A stretch of DNA of 64,000 bases, taken from assembly GCA_009809945.1 (NCBI GenBank), contig WTPW01000025.1, positions 80,429 through 144,428 of the forward strand, in the 5' to 3' direction. Within the stretch, counting starts at the first letter, position 1. Each line of letters starts with the position of its first letter. Origin of the DNA: Gigaspora margarita (lineage: Eukaryota; Glomeromycota; Glomeromycetes; Diversisporales; Gigasporaceae). The translations under genes were made by a program, and so were the position numbers. This document shows, piece by piece, positions 48,177-59,502 of this stretch. The notes below the pieces were generated by a model. That model did no database searches and had not been told where the DNA came from. It saw only the letters and a list, made by a program, of their open reading frames with translations.

Positions 48177-49039
48177 TTTTAAAGCATTTTCACATCTATA
48201 ATATCAACAGGTTTTATTAAAATAAAGTCATAGCTGTACTCAGAATACTGTGCAGATATTCTAAATAATGCATATCAGTATGTATTATCTCATAGTTTTA
48301 TAGTATATATTAAATTATATTATCTATACAATCGATGCTTAAAAACTTCTGCAAGTTCTTTATTTATTTAGATAAGTACTGCATGCATACTATTTCGAGT
48401 ACTCCCATATGAATATGTTTATACAATAGGTATTTAATTCTATTAAAGCTTGTAGATTTTGTTTATGTACATATAAATAAGCTTTGTTTTAAGTCTATTT
48501 TAAGAGTTTTCAAAGTAATGTGCATAGGTATTATTTTTTGAAAATTTGTTTTAAAATAATGCCAATGGACATTACTTTACAAAAAAAAAAAAATAACTAG
48601 TGAATAAAGTTATAAAAATCTGGGGTAATATTTGATTATTTATAAATAATAAATTAGCTTTAAAGTCATATTTTTATTTTTATTGTATTGTAAAATAAAA
48701 CTTATTGCTATCAAAGTCTAATAAAATAATCTAGTTGTAATATCAAAAAGAATTTAATCAAACAATTAAAAAATATTTTATAATTACATTGCTTGCTTAA
48801 AGTTTTTTAATAAACTCAAATCAGTTGTAAATTTTTTTTTGAACATGTTCTGGTTAACTTAATAGTATGTTAATATATAAAGTTATATTTGTATCACAGA
48901 ACAAAATTATACAAAATTTACATTTGGGCCGCATACTAAACATTGGTAGATTTCTTGTCCAATTAATAATAATGTAACAACAAAGTACCTATATCCAGTT
49001 TGTCTTAGTATAAAAACTTTAACTACAATAAATCAGTAT
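48177..49039. other. AT-rich gap
   Basis: Nothing recognised. 48910-49039 may be an upstream exon or intron of the decayed gene that follows (ends TATAATTACAG, an acceptor-like site). Confidence 0.35.
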
Positions 49040-49198
49040 AATTTTATAATTACAGTAGTTCAAGATGGCTTTGAGCCCAGATATTTATATATATCTGAAG
49101 CATTGCAAAATAATGTATATAAAAGTTTATCAAAAGCAGTTACTTCTACATTTCAACAAGCTTTTTCTGAAAAACTAAATTAGGCAGTCTTTGAGTTA

Positions 49199-50091
49199 GG
49201 GGACTTCCAGAAATTACATAATTTTTTGGTGGGTGGGTAGGGTTCTGAAAATATCAGGTTACAATTATAATTCTAGTCAAATTTTTATAATTTTGGCCAT
49301 AGGTATAAAATTATAAAAATTATCAATAACTATTGCTCTACTGGGCCAATTTAGATAATTTAACTACTAAAATGTTCATCTAACTTAGACGATTCTAATA
49401 AGTCCAAAATCGTTAAAATCTAATTACAGGGTTCCAAGACATTCAACTTTTATGTAATTTTAATAGTGATTTTTTAGAATCACTGAGTAAATTTTTTAAT
49501 ATTGAATACTTTTGTTCTACTGGCCCATTTTGGATAATTTAACTACCAAAATGTTCATCTCAGTGAGACGATTCTAACAAGCCCAAAATTGCTAAATTCT
49601 AATCACAGAATTCCAAAATCATAAAGATTTGTATTGTAAGACAAAAATAAAATCTTTATCGATTTTGGAATCTTGTAATTAGAATTTAGTGATTTTGGGC
49701 TTGTTAGAATCGATTACTGAGACAAACTTTTTGGTAGTTAAATCATCCAAAATGGGCCAGTGGATCAAAAGTTATTCAATCTTAAAGAAATTTCTTAGTG
49801 ATTCTAAAAAATAACTATTAAAATTACATAAAAGTTGAACGATCTTGGGATCCTGTAATTAGATTTTAATGATTTTGAGCTTGTTAGAATCGTCTCAGTG
49901 AGATGAACATTTGATAGTCAAATCATCTAAATTGGTCCAGTTGAGCAATAATTATTATCCATTTTATAAATTAAAGCATATGAATAAATTTTAAAAAATA
50001 TAAAATTTGATTGGCTAATAGAGTATCAGGTGTGGGAATGTAGAGTGAAATTTATTAGTAACAAAATATTATATAATTTCTGGATGTCCCC
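49199..50091. mobile_element. Palindromic foldback element P4, inserted in the DDE-like gene
   Basis: Ends GGGGACTTCCAGAAATTACA and the complement of GGGGACATCCAGAAATTATA. TA at 49197-49198 and 50092-50093. Inside (49332-49957) lie four modules related to P2: TTTAACTACCAAAATGTTCA + TCTCAGTGAGACGATTCTAA + CAAGCCCAAAATTGCTAAAT, in both orientations, around a TAAAGATTT core. Coding similarity on both sides of the element belongs to the same gene, so it is an insertion. Confidence 0.8.
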
Positions 50092-50965
50092 TAATGGGAT
50101 TTGACAATCCAGAAATATGTAAAATATTACTTACTAATATTTATTTTTATCCTTATTCTTTTAAAATTGGAACTAATATAAATTTTGTTATTTTTGAAAT
50201 TGGTAAATCTAACAATCCTGATTGAAAATATGATAAAAAAGGATACCAAAGCTCTTTTGTGTATAACTTCACAAAACTTAAGCATTATTTTTCAGGAAAT
50301 TAGTAATAAAAAAGCAATTGTTAAAATATATCAAAAATTTCAAGAAGTATATGCTTTTTGTAATACTAACCCTAAAACAGTTTGGAATTAAATTGGTATA
50401 CTACTACAATTTATAGTAAACACACTATTTGGACTTGAATACAAACAAACAAAATCAGAAATAAATAAAGAACAAACACTCACATGTATAGTAGAAGATT
50501 GGCAAAATAAACTGATAATGAACAAACTTTTTAATTATTATTTAAAAATTTTATCATTGTATCTATAGAATAGAGAAATTTTTATTAGCTGGCAAAATCA
50601 AGAAAGTAATATTATTGAACTAGCAATCCACTAAAAAAAACATACCCACCAGGTTATACCATTAAAGATCACAAATTGCATGCATAGAAAACCTTATTAC
50701 AGTTGTACTAATATAACACTTTTTGAAAATGATTCTGCAGTAAACCCTAAAAAGTAATAATAATAAACATACATACCTGTTACTCCTACACATATATTTT
50801 CTTGTAAGCTATACTTTAAAAATGTTTGAAAATCAAGTATTAATTTATATTCATGCATCCATGTATAATATTACCCTACTTAGACATTTAAAAAACTATT
50901 ATATTCATATAATGTACCTTTTGGAGTATACATCAGAGAATTATAACTCAGGTGCCTGAAAGCCA

Positions 50966-51030
50966 TTTTTCTAAAAAAACATAATCCTGATAAAATCAGA
51001 ATTATGTTTTTTTAGGAGAATGGTTTTAAA
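50966..51030. mobile_element. Small hairpin in the decayed DDE-like gene
   Basis: CCATTTTTCTAAAAAAACAT + AAT faces ATTATGTTTTTTTAGGAGAA + TGG with a 13-base loop. Probably a miniature foldback insertion. Confidence 0.55.
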
Positions 51031-51360
51031 AAATTACATTAGAACCTGAAGAACATGGTATAGATATATATGCATAATTCTAACTTACATATATGTAGTT
51101 TGAATTTTGGACTCATTCGAAAGATTCAGCAAAAGATCAAGCCATATTAAGGCTGCTATACAAATGTGGATATCTTTAAACTATTCCAAAAAGTTATGAA
51201 AATATTAAGGTCAATTTTGGAATACATTTTATGATACCTTAGATTGTAATATTCATGGAACTAATAGAAAAAGAAGAATACTATCTATAATTGCTGATAA
51301 ACTTCCCTATGATATAATTAAAGAAAAATTACCTGTTAGTATTTGAAAAGTCATATTAAT

Positions 51361-51508
51361 ATAAGTATTGCTAAGAAAAATGGCTGTTCAAACTTTCAAT
51401 TATATTTTGTACTGGACACAATTTATCTAATCTAGTAGAAATATGTCTGGTAAAAAATATAATTTAAAGTCCAAATAGTTATTTTCTTTTGGCAATACTT
51501 ATAAAAAT
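51361..51508. mobile_element. MITE in the decayed DDE-like gene, ATAAGTATTGC ends
   Basis: ATAAGTATTGCTAAGAAAAA faces TTTTCTTTTGGCAATACTTA + T. The arms also pair inside (TTATATTTTGTACTGGACAC / TGTCTGGTAAAAAATATAAT). Gene similarity stops before it and resumes soon after (KACHYAYLNSPGGIQ), supporting insertion. Confidence 0.65.
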
Positions 51509-52960
51509 ACTTGAACAAAAATTTAAGTAACCAAATTATTTATCTTAGGTTTCAAATTATTTAATTACTAAGGCATGTCACTATGCATACCTTAATAGTC
51601 CAGGAGGGATCCAATTAGAAAAGCCTAAACTTACTCAAAAAAAGTTAGCACCTGAAAAAAAAGAACAGATTGAGTTTTTTTTCAAAATAAAGTAATGTAG
51701 TTATGAGTTCTTATAAGCAAATAGTGCTATTGGATTACCTGTACACTATTTAAAAGATAATAAAAAGGCATTGTGGTAACAATTTTGTGAAGAATATAGT
51801 GCTAAAAGAACAACATTTTACAAATATTTAGAAGGTGGTCAATATATATAAGGAAGACTTAGATGGTCTTTGCTCAATATATAATATGTATAGGTATGAA
51901 ACATTTATGAACTTCAAAAATTAATACAATACCATACAGACTTGGATTATCAGGTAAACTTGCAAATTATTAAAATTATATTTTTTCAAAGACTCAATAT
52001 ATCGAATGCTATTTGACATACTATTCAATTTATCAAGTGATTTCACGAACATGCATGTCCACAAAATCACATGAGGGCCTCAAACAGCATTCAAGATATG
52101 TTAGTTGGTGTCAACTTTGAATTTTATTACCTTTTATTAAACTAACTGATAAAATGAATAACAATAAGGTGTGATTGTTAACCAAATGTAGTAACTTGCA
52201 AAGATATTTAAAAAAAGATTATGAAACAAGTTAAAAGTTGATTTTTCTGGTTATACAAAACATAATACCTGTATTAATCATTGTATACTTTATGCTTTTG
52301 GAACTTGTTTAGAACCTTATGATCTAACCTGTAATCACTATAGAGCTTTTTTAATCTATTTAGACAAATTCAAGAACATGTACTATCTGATCTCCATATA
52401 GAATTAAAAGAGTTACAAGAATATTATTATATTATTTAGCACATCAAACTAGAAAGGTGTATTTAAATACACAATTATATGCCCATTTAGATGAGCTTGA
52501 TGAAAAAGGTGCTATTATTATCATAGACTACAAAATGAAAATTTACCTAAAAGCTCATGTGAAACAAAACAAGATTTCTTTGGAAAAAGGATAAATATTG
52601 TATTCAGTATTAATATATACTCGCCTGTCTAATAACAATAATTTGCAAGCTTGTGCTTTCGATCATTGGTTAACAGATTTGCATCAAGATGCTTGGTTCA
52701 CAGCTTCTTCATTGCATGCTGCAATAACTAACTTTAATCCTCAACCAGAATAGATTACTTTTTTATCAGATAACAGGCCACACTATCATAATGCAGATCT
52801 AATGGTAATCATAGAAAAATGGAAAGAATAGTATAATATTCATGTTAGAAAATGGACTTTTCTTGAAGCAGGAGAAGCTAAAATGACAATTGATTCTCAT
52901 CATGTGCTTCTAATCTTCTATTTAATCAATATAATCATGTAATTACAATCTTGGTCTTAC

Positions 52961-54001
52961 TAATTTTTACTCTGTTAAAAATAGTATTATAAATAACAAA
53001 CTGAGTTATTAGACCAAACATTTATTAACAGTTGTTATAATGCTATTTTAGAAACAGATTAGTAAACCTCTCTTCTAATTATCCTTTTAAATCATAGCAT
53101 CTATTAAATTTTTAATTTCTTTGTATATATATGCATAAACTAAGAATAATTTTAATGTACTTTTAATTTTAATTTTATATTAAATCTTTTTAAGGAATTT
53201 AAAGTTGAATAGACAGTATCTAAAACAATAAAATTGAAGAAATAATATAACTAGACTTGAAGAAAGTTGATAAATATTTTTTTAAGAATAGTATTGAGGA
53301 ACTGTAAATATATTTGTTATTCAAGTTCTATATAACAACTTCTACTTTCTTTGTTTAGTTATTTGAGCATTGTACTATTAAATTCATATGATTTTAATAG
53401 TAAAATACCTAAATACATAAGTACTATATATTGTGCAATTTTATATTTTTACTTTAGCATTGAATATTTTATATTTATAATTTATAGTATTGTCACAGTC
53501 TGATTTGTGACCCAGGATTTTGTAATGCTAATCAGGATCTGAGAATAATATAATGCATGCATAAAATTAGCAATAGTGTTATTTGTTAGATTGATAGTCA
53601 TACAATGTAAATATATAGTATATAAATATATAGGGGTATAAATACAAATGTAAAATAATAATCAGTTAAGAACAATTTAATAAAAACAAACAGAACTTTG
53701 GCTTTGGGTAAATAATAAACTTACCAATATACTAAGTGATATCACAGTAAGATGATAAATTAGTAGAGTGCCTACATAATATACCAGTATGGAACATTAG
53801 CCAGGCAGGTTAAATAGAAGGAGAAAGTAGTTAAAGACCCTGCATACTAATTACAACCATGACAGTATTATTAAAATGCTACAAATATATAAGCAAAATT
53901 TATATAAATTTATTAGCAAAAGAACTAATTTATCAACTAATTATTAATTAAAAGATTCAAAGTAATATTAGGTGGTTTGTCAGCTTTTGGAAGTTAAAGT
54001 A
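52961..54001. other. AT-rich gap
   Basis: No frame or complete element recognised. CACAGTCTGATTTGTGACCC (53497) is a short imperfect inverted repeat. Confidence 0.4.
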
Positions 54002-54937
54002 TCCCTTAAACCGTCTTAAATTCAGGGCAAATTTGCCCTGAATTTGTCTATAAAAATGTTTCTGAATTATTTTTTTAAAAAATTTATATATTTTAATAAA
54101 ATGGTTTTAAATAAATATTTAAGAATAAAAAATGAATTTTTGTAACATTTATTTTTAAATTATAAGACAATAAATTTAAGATATATATAAATTGAACATA
54201 TACAAAGTTAAAGTTTTTTTTTAATTAAACAAATAATTTACAATTTCTTAATAAACTTCACAATTATTAGATTTAGATCTATTATTTTTAACATAATATT
54301 GTAAATTATATTAAAGGTGATAATTTTTTACTAATTTAGCGCACATTTTAATATAGTATCATTGAAAAAATAAATATAGAATAGATCTACATAGATTTAT
54401 AAATATGATAATTTTTACAAATTTTATAATATCTCATGATATAATGATCAGAATTTGATAATTTTGATACCATTCGAATCGTCTCATCGAGACGAATCGA
54501 ATGGTGCCAAAATTGTCTAATTATGATCACTATAACACGATATATTGAGCTTTGAATAATTTTTATATAAGCTTGTCGATTTTGATAACTAGTGATTGGA
54601 ATTTGATGATTTTGGTACCATTCGATTCGCCTTTATGAGACGATTCGAATGGTACCAAATCGTCAAATTCTGACCACTAGATCGTGAGATATCTGCAACA
54701 AGAAAATTTGTGGCACGGCTTTATACTGTATAGGGCTGCACTACAAATCATTTTTGTGATTATCTCACGATCCAGTGATTAGATTTTGACGATTTTGGTA
54801 CCATTCAAACCATCTCATCAAGACGAAATGAATGGTACTAAAATCATTAAATCCCAGTCTTTTTTATCGAAATACTCAAGTTTACATACTTAAAAAAAAA
54901 TTTCAGGGCAAATTTGCAGGAGAAACGGTTTAAGGGA
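54002..54937. mobile_element. Palindromic foldback element P5 (936 bp)
   Basis: Ends TCCCTTAAACCGT and its complement ACGGTTTAAGGGA. TA at 54000-54001 and 54938-54939. A subterminal perfect palindrome TTCAGGGCAAATTTGCCCTG + AA lies at 54031-54052, and its half recurs at the right (54902). Three full modules lie at 54433-54540, 54585-54690 and 54757-54850. Each reads inward GTGATNNGAATTTGANGATT, TTGGTACCATTCGATTCGTC, then TCAT(C/T)GAGACGAATCGAATG and back out. Ends resemble P3. Confidence 0.82.
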
Positions 54938-56189
54938 TAATATTATTTGTAGCTTTTCTTAAAGCATTCATAGGTAATACTTCTATTGTTTAATTTGTTA
55001 AGAATCATTTGTAAGAATATTAAATAGCTTAAAAACATTAGAATCATAAAATTATCTACATATAGAGCAGTATGTTTCTTTTAATTCAATGGAATTTTTT
55101 TATTTCAAGATTAATATTTTCTAAAATAAAATAAAAAAATATAAAAAAATTAACTATGAACTTTTTCTATAAAATAATATACCCATTTTGTACGGAATTT
55201 GTGAGTACAGTTGTCATCCCATATAATCACCTCACAAACTCTATATAATCACGCCAAAATATGTTAAAAAAATTATAGTAAACATTCAAAAAAATTAAAA
55301 TTTTATAGCTTAAAAGTCTTTTTTAATTATATTAATAAATAGATTTTAAGTATTTGTACACTAGTGTATAAACTTATGAAACTCAAAATTTTACTTATGA
55401 AACCACTCTTCGGACTCTAACCAAAAATATTTCTTGCAAAATTTTATTATAAACAATAACTTCTTCCAATCCCAAAGCTGATTCTTACCCTAACTTTAAA
55501 TCGAGTTTAATTTTTGTCTATAATTTATACATATATTATGCGGATTTGCAAATCAATTAATTAGTACCCATGTACATACACGTAGTGTACAAATAGTTTT
55601 TTCCTTTAAAGTATATACTTTAAATAAAAATATATATATATAGTCAAGCTCTCTATAGATACATTCAATATTTTCGCATTTATTATAATTACACTAATTT
55701 TTAAACCAATTTATATAAAACATATAACATTTAACTTCTATATAAGCACAATTTTTATAATTAATGAAAAAACCAAATAATTATAGAGATTTGTTGAATA
55801 CAATTAAAATTAATAATAATTAAGATTTATTAAAAAATTTAAATTGTTAAAAATTTTAATGGGCTAATTTGCATATTAGACTGATTAAGAGCACTAAAGG
55901 AATATATACACGTGTACTATCCTATAAAATAGATTAGTAATATAAAACATTAATAGCATAAGCTTTTAAAATTTATAAGAAATTAAAACATAGTATTACA
56001 TCTAAGATTATTAAATATAATGTTATATTTAAATTATAAATTTAGGATTAAATATTTATTATATAATTAATTTTATATAAAATATTTGCCTTGCGAATAA
56101 TTTTGATTAATCAATGATATTTTTGCAGAATTTTTTACATAACTCATAATAAAATTATGATAATTCGCATACTATATGTTATTGGAATA
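54938..56189. other. AT-rich gap with one MITE remnant
   Basis: 55370-55505 carries AAATATTTCTTGCAAAATTT and CTTACCCTAACTTTAAATCG, a reversed copy of the AGATCAGGTGTAACGTGAAATC family (copy D, ends lost). The rest shows nothing. Confidence 0.5.
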
Positions 56190-57438
56190 CAGTAATACCT
56201 TTATAAGTGCACGCTCCTGGGACCAAGTTTAACAACGTGCATTTAGAGAACAATAAGAAAAAGTGCATTTATAGGGCATGTATATATTTTGGTCAGCATT
56301 TGAACGTTGTGAGAAGCATCAGGGTCCCTGGTCCCTTAAAAATACTCATTTTCTTTTCTTTTTTTTCATTCGTATATATTATCCCCCTTCCGTTGTATTA
56401 TTATCGACGTTTGTATCATGGAAACCCCGTGAGATTAGTATGTAATACTATAGTTCCTAAAATAGTATAGATCATTACCTGCTCTGACTTGTATATCAAA
56501 GATATCAGAAATATCAGAGATATCGAATATGTCAGATATATCAGATATATCAGATATATCAGACATATCCGACATATCAAATATATCAACTTTAGACAAA
56601 CTTGTTAGTATTTGAAAATTTAGTCACCATGGATAAAAGACGCAGTAATGTAAAAAGTATAAATACACGACCTTTTGTCGTTCGAAATAAAGCCAACTCA
56701 TTGGAGTTCGAAACCTTCGAAATAAGAGTAGAAGTGTTAAAGTTCCAATTGTTTCCTTTGAGACCCGAATTGTAGTTCGAAAAGTAGTTATACTTATCTT
56801 TGAGAAACTGAAATTATCGTATACCCAAAAAAAACCCTGATCGTAATAATTACAACCTTGCGCATAGTACCAAACCCGATTTTATCAACCGAAAGTAGTA
56901 AAAGAGTGAAAGGCTTAGTCATCGACCAGATCAATTGTATTTATATAAAAAAACCCGAATTGATTAGATCATTGATTACCTTATTTAACAATTAACTACC
57001 CGCAAATTAATTCCCACAACCACGTGAGATCATCCTCAATCCGGATCCAAAATTACGTCCGAAGCCCCTATCGACGAACCCGATTGTTCAAGTCACGTTA
57101 TCATCGGCAAAACCGAAGAATATTATAACCCTGTCGACTATACTAAAAGACAATCGAAAGAAGTGGATTATTAATATTCACAGAGACATATACTTATCTT
57201 ATTTCAGAACTGCCGCAGCAAGACCTTAAGTTCTAACCCTCGGACCAATTCAACCACCGCCTCTTTCTTTGCCTACCACGTTAGGATTTAAACCTTGTGG
57301 AAATAAAGTATTATTAATTTAGGGAAGAGTATTAGTTGTTTTAGATATTTTTATTGTTTAAGTACAACCTACACCCTTACAACGTGCATTTAGAAAAGGG
57401 ATTGCATTTATAGAAGGTGTACTTATGGAGGTTTACTG
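56190..57438. mobile_element. Tc1/pogo-like inverted-repeat element, CAGTAATACCTTTATAAGTG ends
   Basis: Left CAGTAATACCTTTATAAGTG, right the complement of CAGTAAACCTCCATAAGTAC. TA at 56188-56189 and 57439-57440. The subterminal CAACGTGCATTTAGA occurs as a direct repeat at 56235 and 57379. 56497-56590 is an array of ATATCAGATAT units. The centre holds unrelated LTR-like sequence (next entry), so it is a nested structure. Confidence 0.72.
56600..57330 (+). mobile_element. LTR-like fossil, possibly solo
   Basis: Markedly richer in G+C than its surroundings. It has a promoter-like TATAAATACACGACCTTTTG (56660) followed by TCGTTCGAAATAAAGCC, the usual TATA box to poly-A signal arrangement of an LTR, then TTCGAAACCTTCGAAATAAG. 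Edges and target duplication could not be fixed. Family unknown; broken relic only. Confidence 0.35.
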
Positions 57439-58069
57439 TAATTAATAAGTTCTATAAAAGAATTATTTTTACAGTAACTCAACGAGTGTTGCTAATGACT
57501 TTAAATGATCTATATTTTTCCTTTATCTTTAACCAATTTGGTTGACTAACTTTAGGGTCTGTAATATATTCATTTGTTGACATTTTCTTGAAAATTTTGT
57601 GTGGAATTAATTATAATATATATCATAATATATACTATAGTTTGTTAATAATAATAATTGTTATATATATATAATGTCCTAAAATCAAATTATTATACAA
57701 ATAATTAATCAATTAAAATAACAATTTAGAATTTTAAATTTGCAAAATTTACAAAATTTTAAATTAATTTACTGATACTTCGTTGTTGCGCAGCAACCAT
57801 ATTTGTTAGATCGGAATTTCGTCCAATTAGAGGCGAATTTAGCAATCCCGCAGCCGGGTTGATGTTTCTTATTATATTTTGTACTAGCAAACTTTTCAAT
57901 GATATAAGAAAACCCAATGACATATAAATAATAAAAATCAAATAGGTAAAAATTTAATTATTCTAAAAGTGGTTTAATCCACTTAAATTTTGATAATTAC
58001 TTAAATAAAATATAAAATTTCTTAAAAACGTTACTAGCATAAAAAAAATTTTAATATAAATTTCATGAC
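57439..58069. other. AT-rich gap with a short GC island
   Basis: 57770-57870 is less AT-rich and on the minus strand reads NINPAAGLLNSPLIGRNSDL (within 57759-57941, 60 codons). It could be a stray exon, but there is no start context, splice site or family I recognise. Confidence 0.3.
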
Positions 58070-58215
58070 TTTCGACGTTTAAAGATTTTGCCATTAAGTT
58101 TGGATTTGTTAAACGATTTTGCCATTATTAACATTAGATTTGATAAAAGATTTTGCCATCGTTTACACTGAATTTGTAAGTAATTATGGCATTAAATTTA
58201 AATTTGTTAAACGAT
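58070..58215. repeat. Degenerate tandem repeat GTTAAACGATTTTGCCATTA
   Basis: Three or four diverged units of about 50 bp, just downstream (transcription-wise) of the kinase gene. Confidence 0.6.
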
Positions 58216-58292
58216 TTGGGAAGCATCACTGAATTAAAACTCTTAGGGCCAAAATTTTTCTACAAGATTAAAATTCTATGGCCGTACAATAA

Positions 58293-58463
58293 GAGTGCTG
58301 ACATTTATTACGTAATTCTTTAAGGATGGGGTTGCGCAAGTATTATAACAATATCTTAAATTACACATAAATATATAGTACTTATTAGATTGGCCAACAT
58401 ATTTATCTTACGTGAGGGATAAACTTATAGTAAATGGATATTACGTAATAAATGTCTCTGCTC
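58293..58463. mobile_element. MITE directly after the kinase stop codon, TAA duplication
   Basis: Left GAGTGCTGACATTTATTACG, right the complement of GAGCAGAGACATTTATTACG. TAA at 58290-58292 and 58464-58466. It ends 13 bases from the kinase stop, so it probably supplies most of the mRNA 3' end. The inner TTTATTACGTAAT is shared with the MITE at 61015. Confidence 0.85.
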
Positions 58464-58476
58464 TAACATTGAAAAT

Positions 58477-59502
58477 TTACTTAACCATAATTTCATAGTT
58501 CTTTTTTAATATACATTGTTCCAAAACTTCAAGAATGTCATTTACTTCTGGTCTATTTGTTGGGTTCTCATTCCAACCATGTTTATAAAGTTTTATGTAT
58601 TCTGACGGCATATTATAAGTAGGTTTTTCTCTCCTGCCTTTTAGTACGTGAATAATTATTTGTTCATCTAGCATATCTTCAAATGGCATATGACCGCTAG
58701 AGATCTCCCAGAGAATGACACTTAAACTATATATGTCAGATTCTGGAGTGTAAGTGAATTTGTATAAACTATTTAAAGCCTGTGGGTCAGTAAATGCTAG
58801 ATTTCCGCGAACATCACGCTCAATTGATTCCGAATTTCTAAATATGGAGTGATCGAAATCAGCTATCATCATTTTCCCTTTATGGACTAAAATGTTCTTG
58901 GTATGCTGAAATTTAAAAGTTATTTTTCATAAGCCCATATATTTACAATTATAATATGCTGTACAGTTCCGAAATTAATCATCCCTGGCCCGCACTATGC
59001 AAACATTTGCCTGCATTATGACAATTTTGGCCAGCACTACATGCAAAAAGGGTGCTTAATTTCGGAACTATACTGTAAATTTATACCAATAATATATACT
59101 TACTAAATCTGCATGGATAATATTATTATTATGCAAAAACTCAATACCCAATACTATTTCTTTGGCGATACGTAATTTATCAGTCGGTCGTAGATTTGAA
59201 AATTTCTTCTTTAAATAATGCCGTAAATCTCCTCCTTCAGCAAATTGCATAACAATGCCAATACAAGGTGGATCGCTTGTTATAGCATAATATTCTATAA
59301 TGTTAGGATGGTAACAAAGTTTTTGCACCATTTCAAACGTCTGAAGAGTGTCGGAATTTTCAATATTTTTCGAGAATTTGAGAACAACCGGAATGCCATT
59401 CTTCCATTTAGCCTTATGTATATATGAATAATTTCCTTCGTAGATCATTTCGGAATCATAGAATTCATTGTAATCACAAGATTCGATATGTTTTTCTAAC
59501 AT
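58477..59502 (-). CDS. Protein kinase, tyrosine-kinase-like (two exons)
   Basis: Exon 1 59502-59104 (133 codons), intron 59103-58906 (GTAAGT...TTTCAG), exon 2 58905-58477. The intron falls between codons, giving 275 residues. Kinase landmarks: a weak glycine loop (IYEGNYSYIHKA, only one Gly), Lys42 in VVLK, Glu57, hinge MQFAEGGDL (85-93), catalytic loop HADLHTKN (130-137), metal-binding DFD (149-151, Gly of DFG replaced), TDPQAL in place of APE, SDIYSLSVILWEI and NPTNRP. This is essentially a bare kinase domain; glomeromycete relatives often carry extra domains. Catalytic Lys, Glu, Asp132, Asn137 and Asp149 are present, so activity is plausible. The poor glycine loop and missing DFG/APE residues leave a weak or pseudo-kinase possible. 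Substrate unknown. The intron and the 3' flank both contain MITEs. Confidence 0.88.
58964..59075. mobile_element. 112-bp MITE inside the kinase intron
   Basis: Left CAGTTCCGAAATTAATCATC, right the complement of CAGTATAGTTCCGAAATTAA (the left end has lost four bases). TA at 58962-58963 and 59076-59077. It supplies over half of the 198-base intron; without it the intron would be about 85 bases. Confidence 0.85.

Larger units (their letters stand above)
49040..52960 (+). pseudogene. Decayed DDE-transposase-like gene of a Rhizophagus-type family
   Basis: Segments in order: VVQDGFEPRYLYISEALQNN (49054), an element insertion (49199-50091), GFDNPEICKILLTNIYFYPY (50098), KFQEVYAFCNTNPKTVW (50335), IHGTNRKRRILSIIADKLPY (51251), PGGIQLEKPKLTQKKL (51600), GLPVHYLKDNKKALW (51735), HQTRKVYLNTQLYAHLDELD (52444), GAIIIIDYKMKI (52510), AFDHWLTDLHQDAWFTASSL (52659), FLSDNRPHYHNADLMVI (52761) and FLEAGEAKMTIDSHH (52859). 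From memory, Rhizophagus genomes carry many proteins with this motif order. The Asp of DYKM, the Asp of SDN and a Glu of EAGEAK could be an RNase-H-fold catalytic triad (inference). Stops and frame changes are numerous, so this copy is dead. It could be a transposase relic or a domesticated host family member. Confidence 0.7.

Noticed and set aside
50185-50391. Frame of 68 codons as a separate gene
   Set aside because: It is one shifted piece of the decayed DDE-like gene at 49040-52960.
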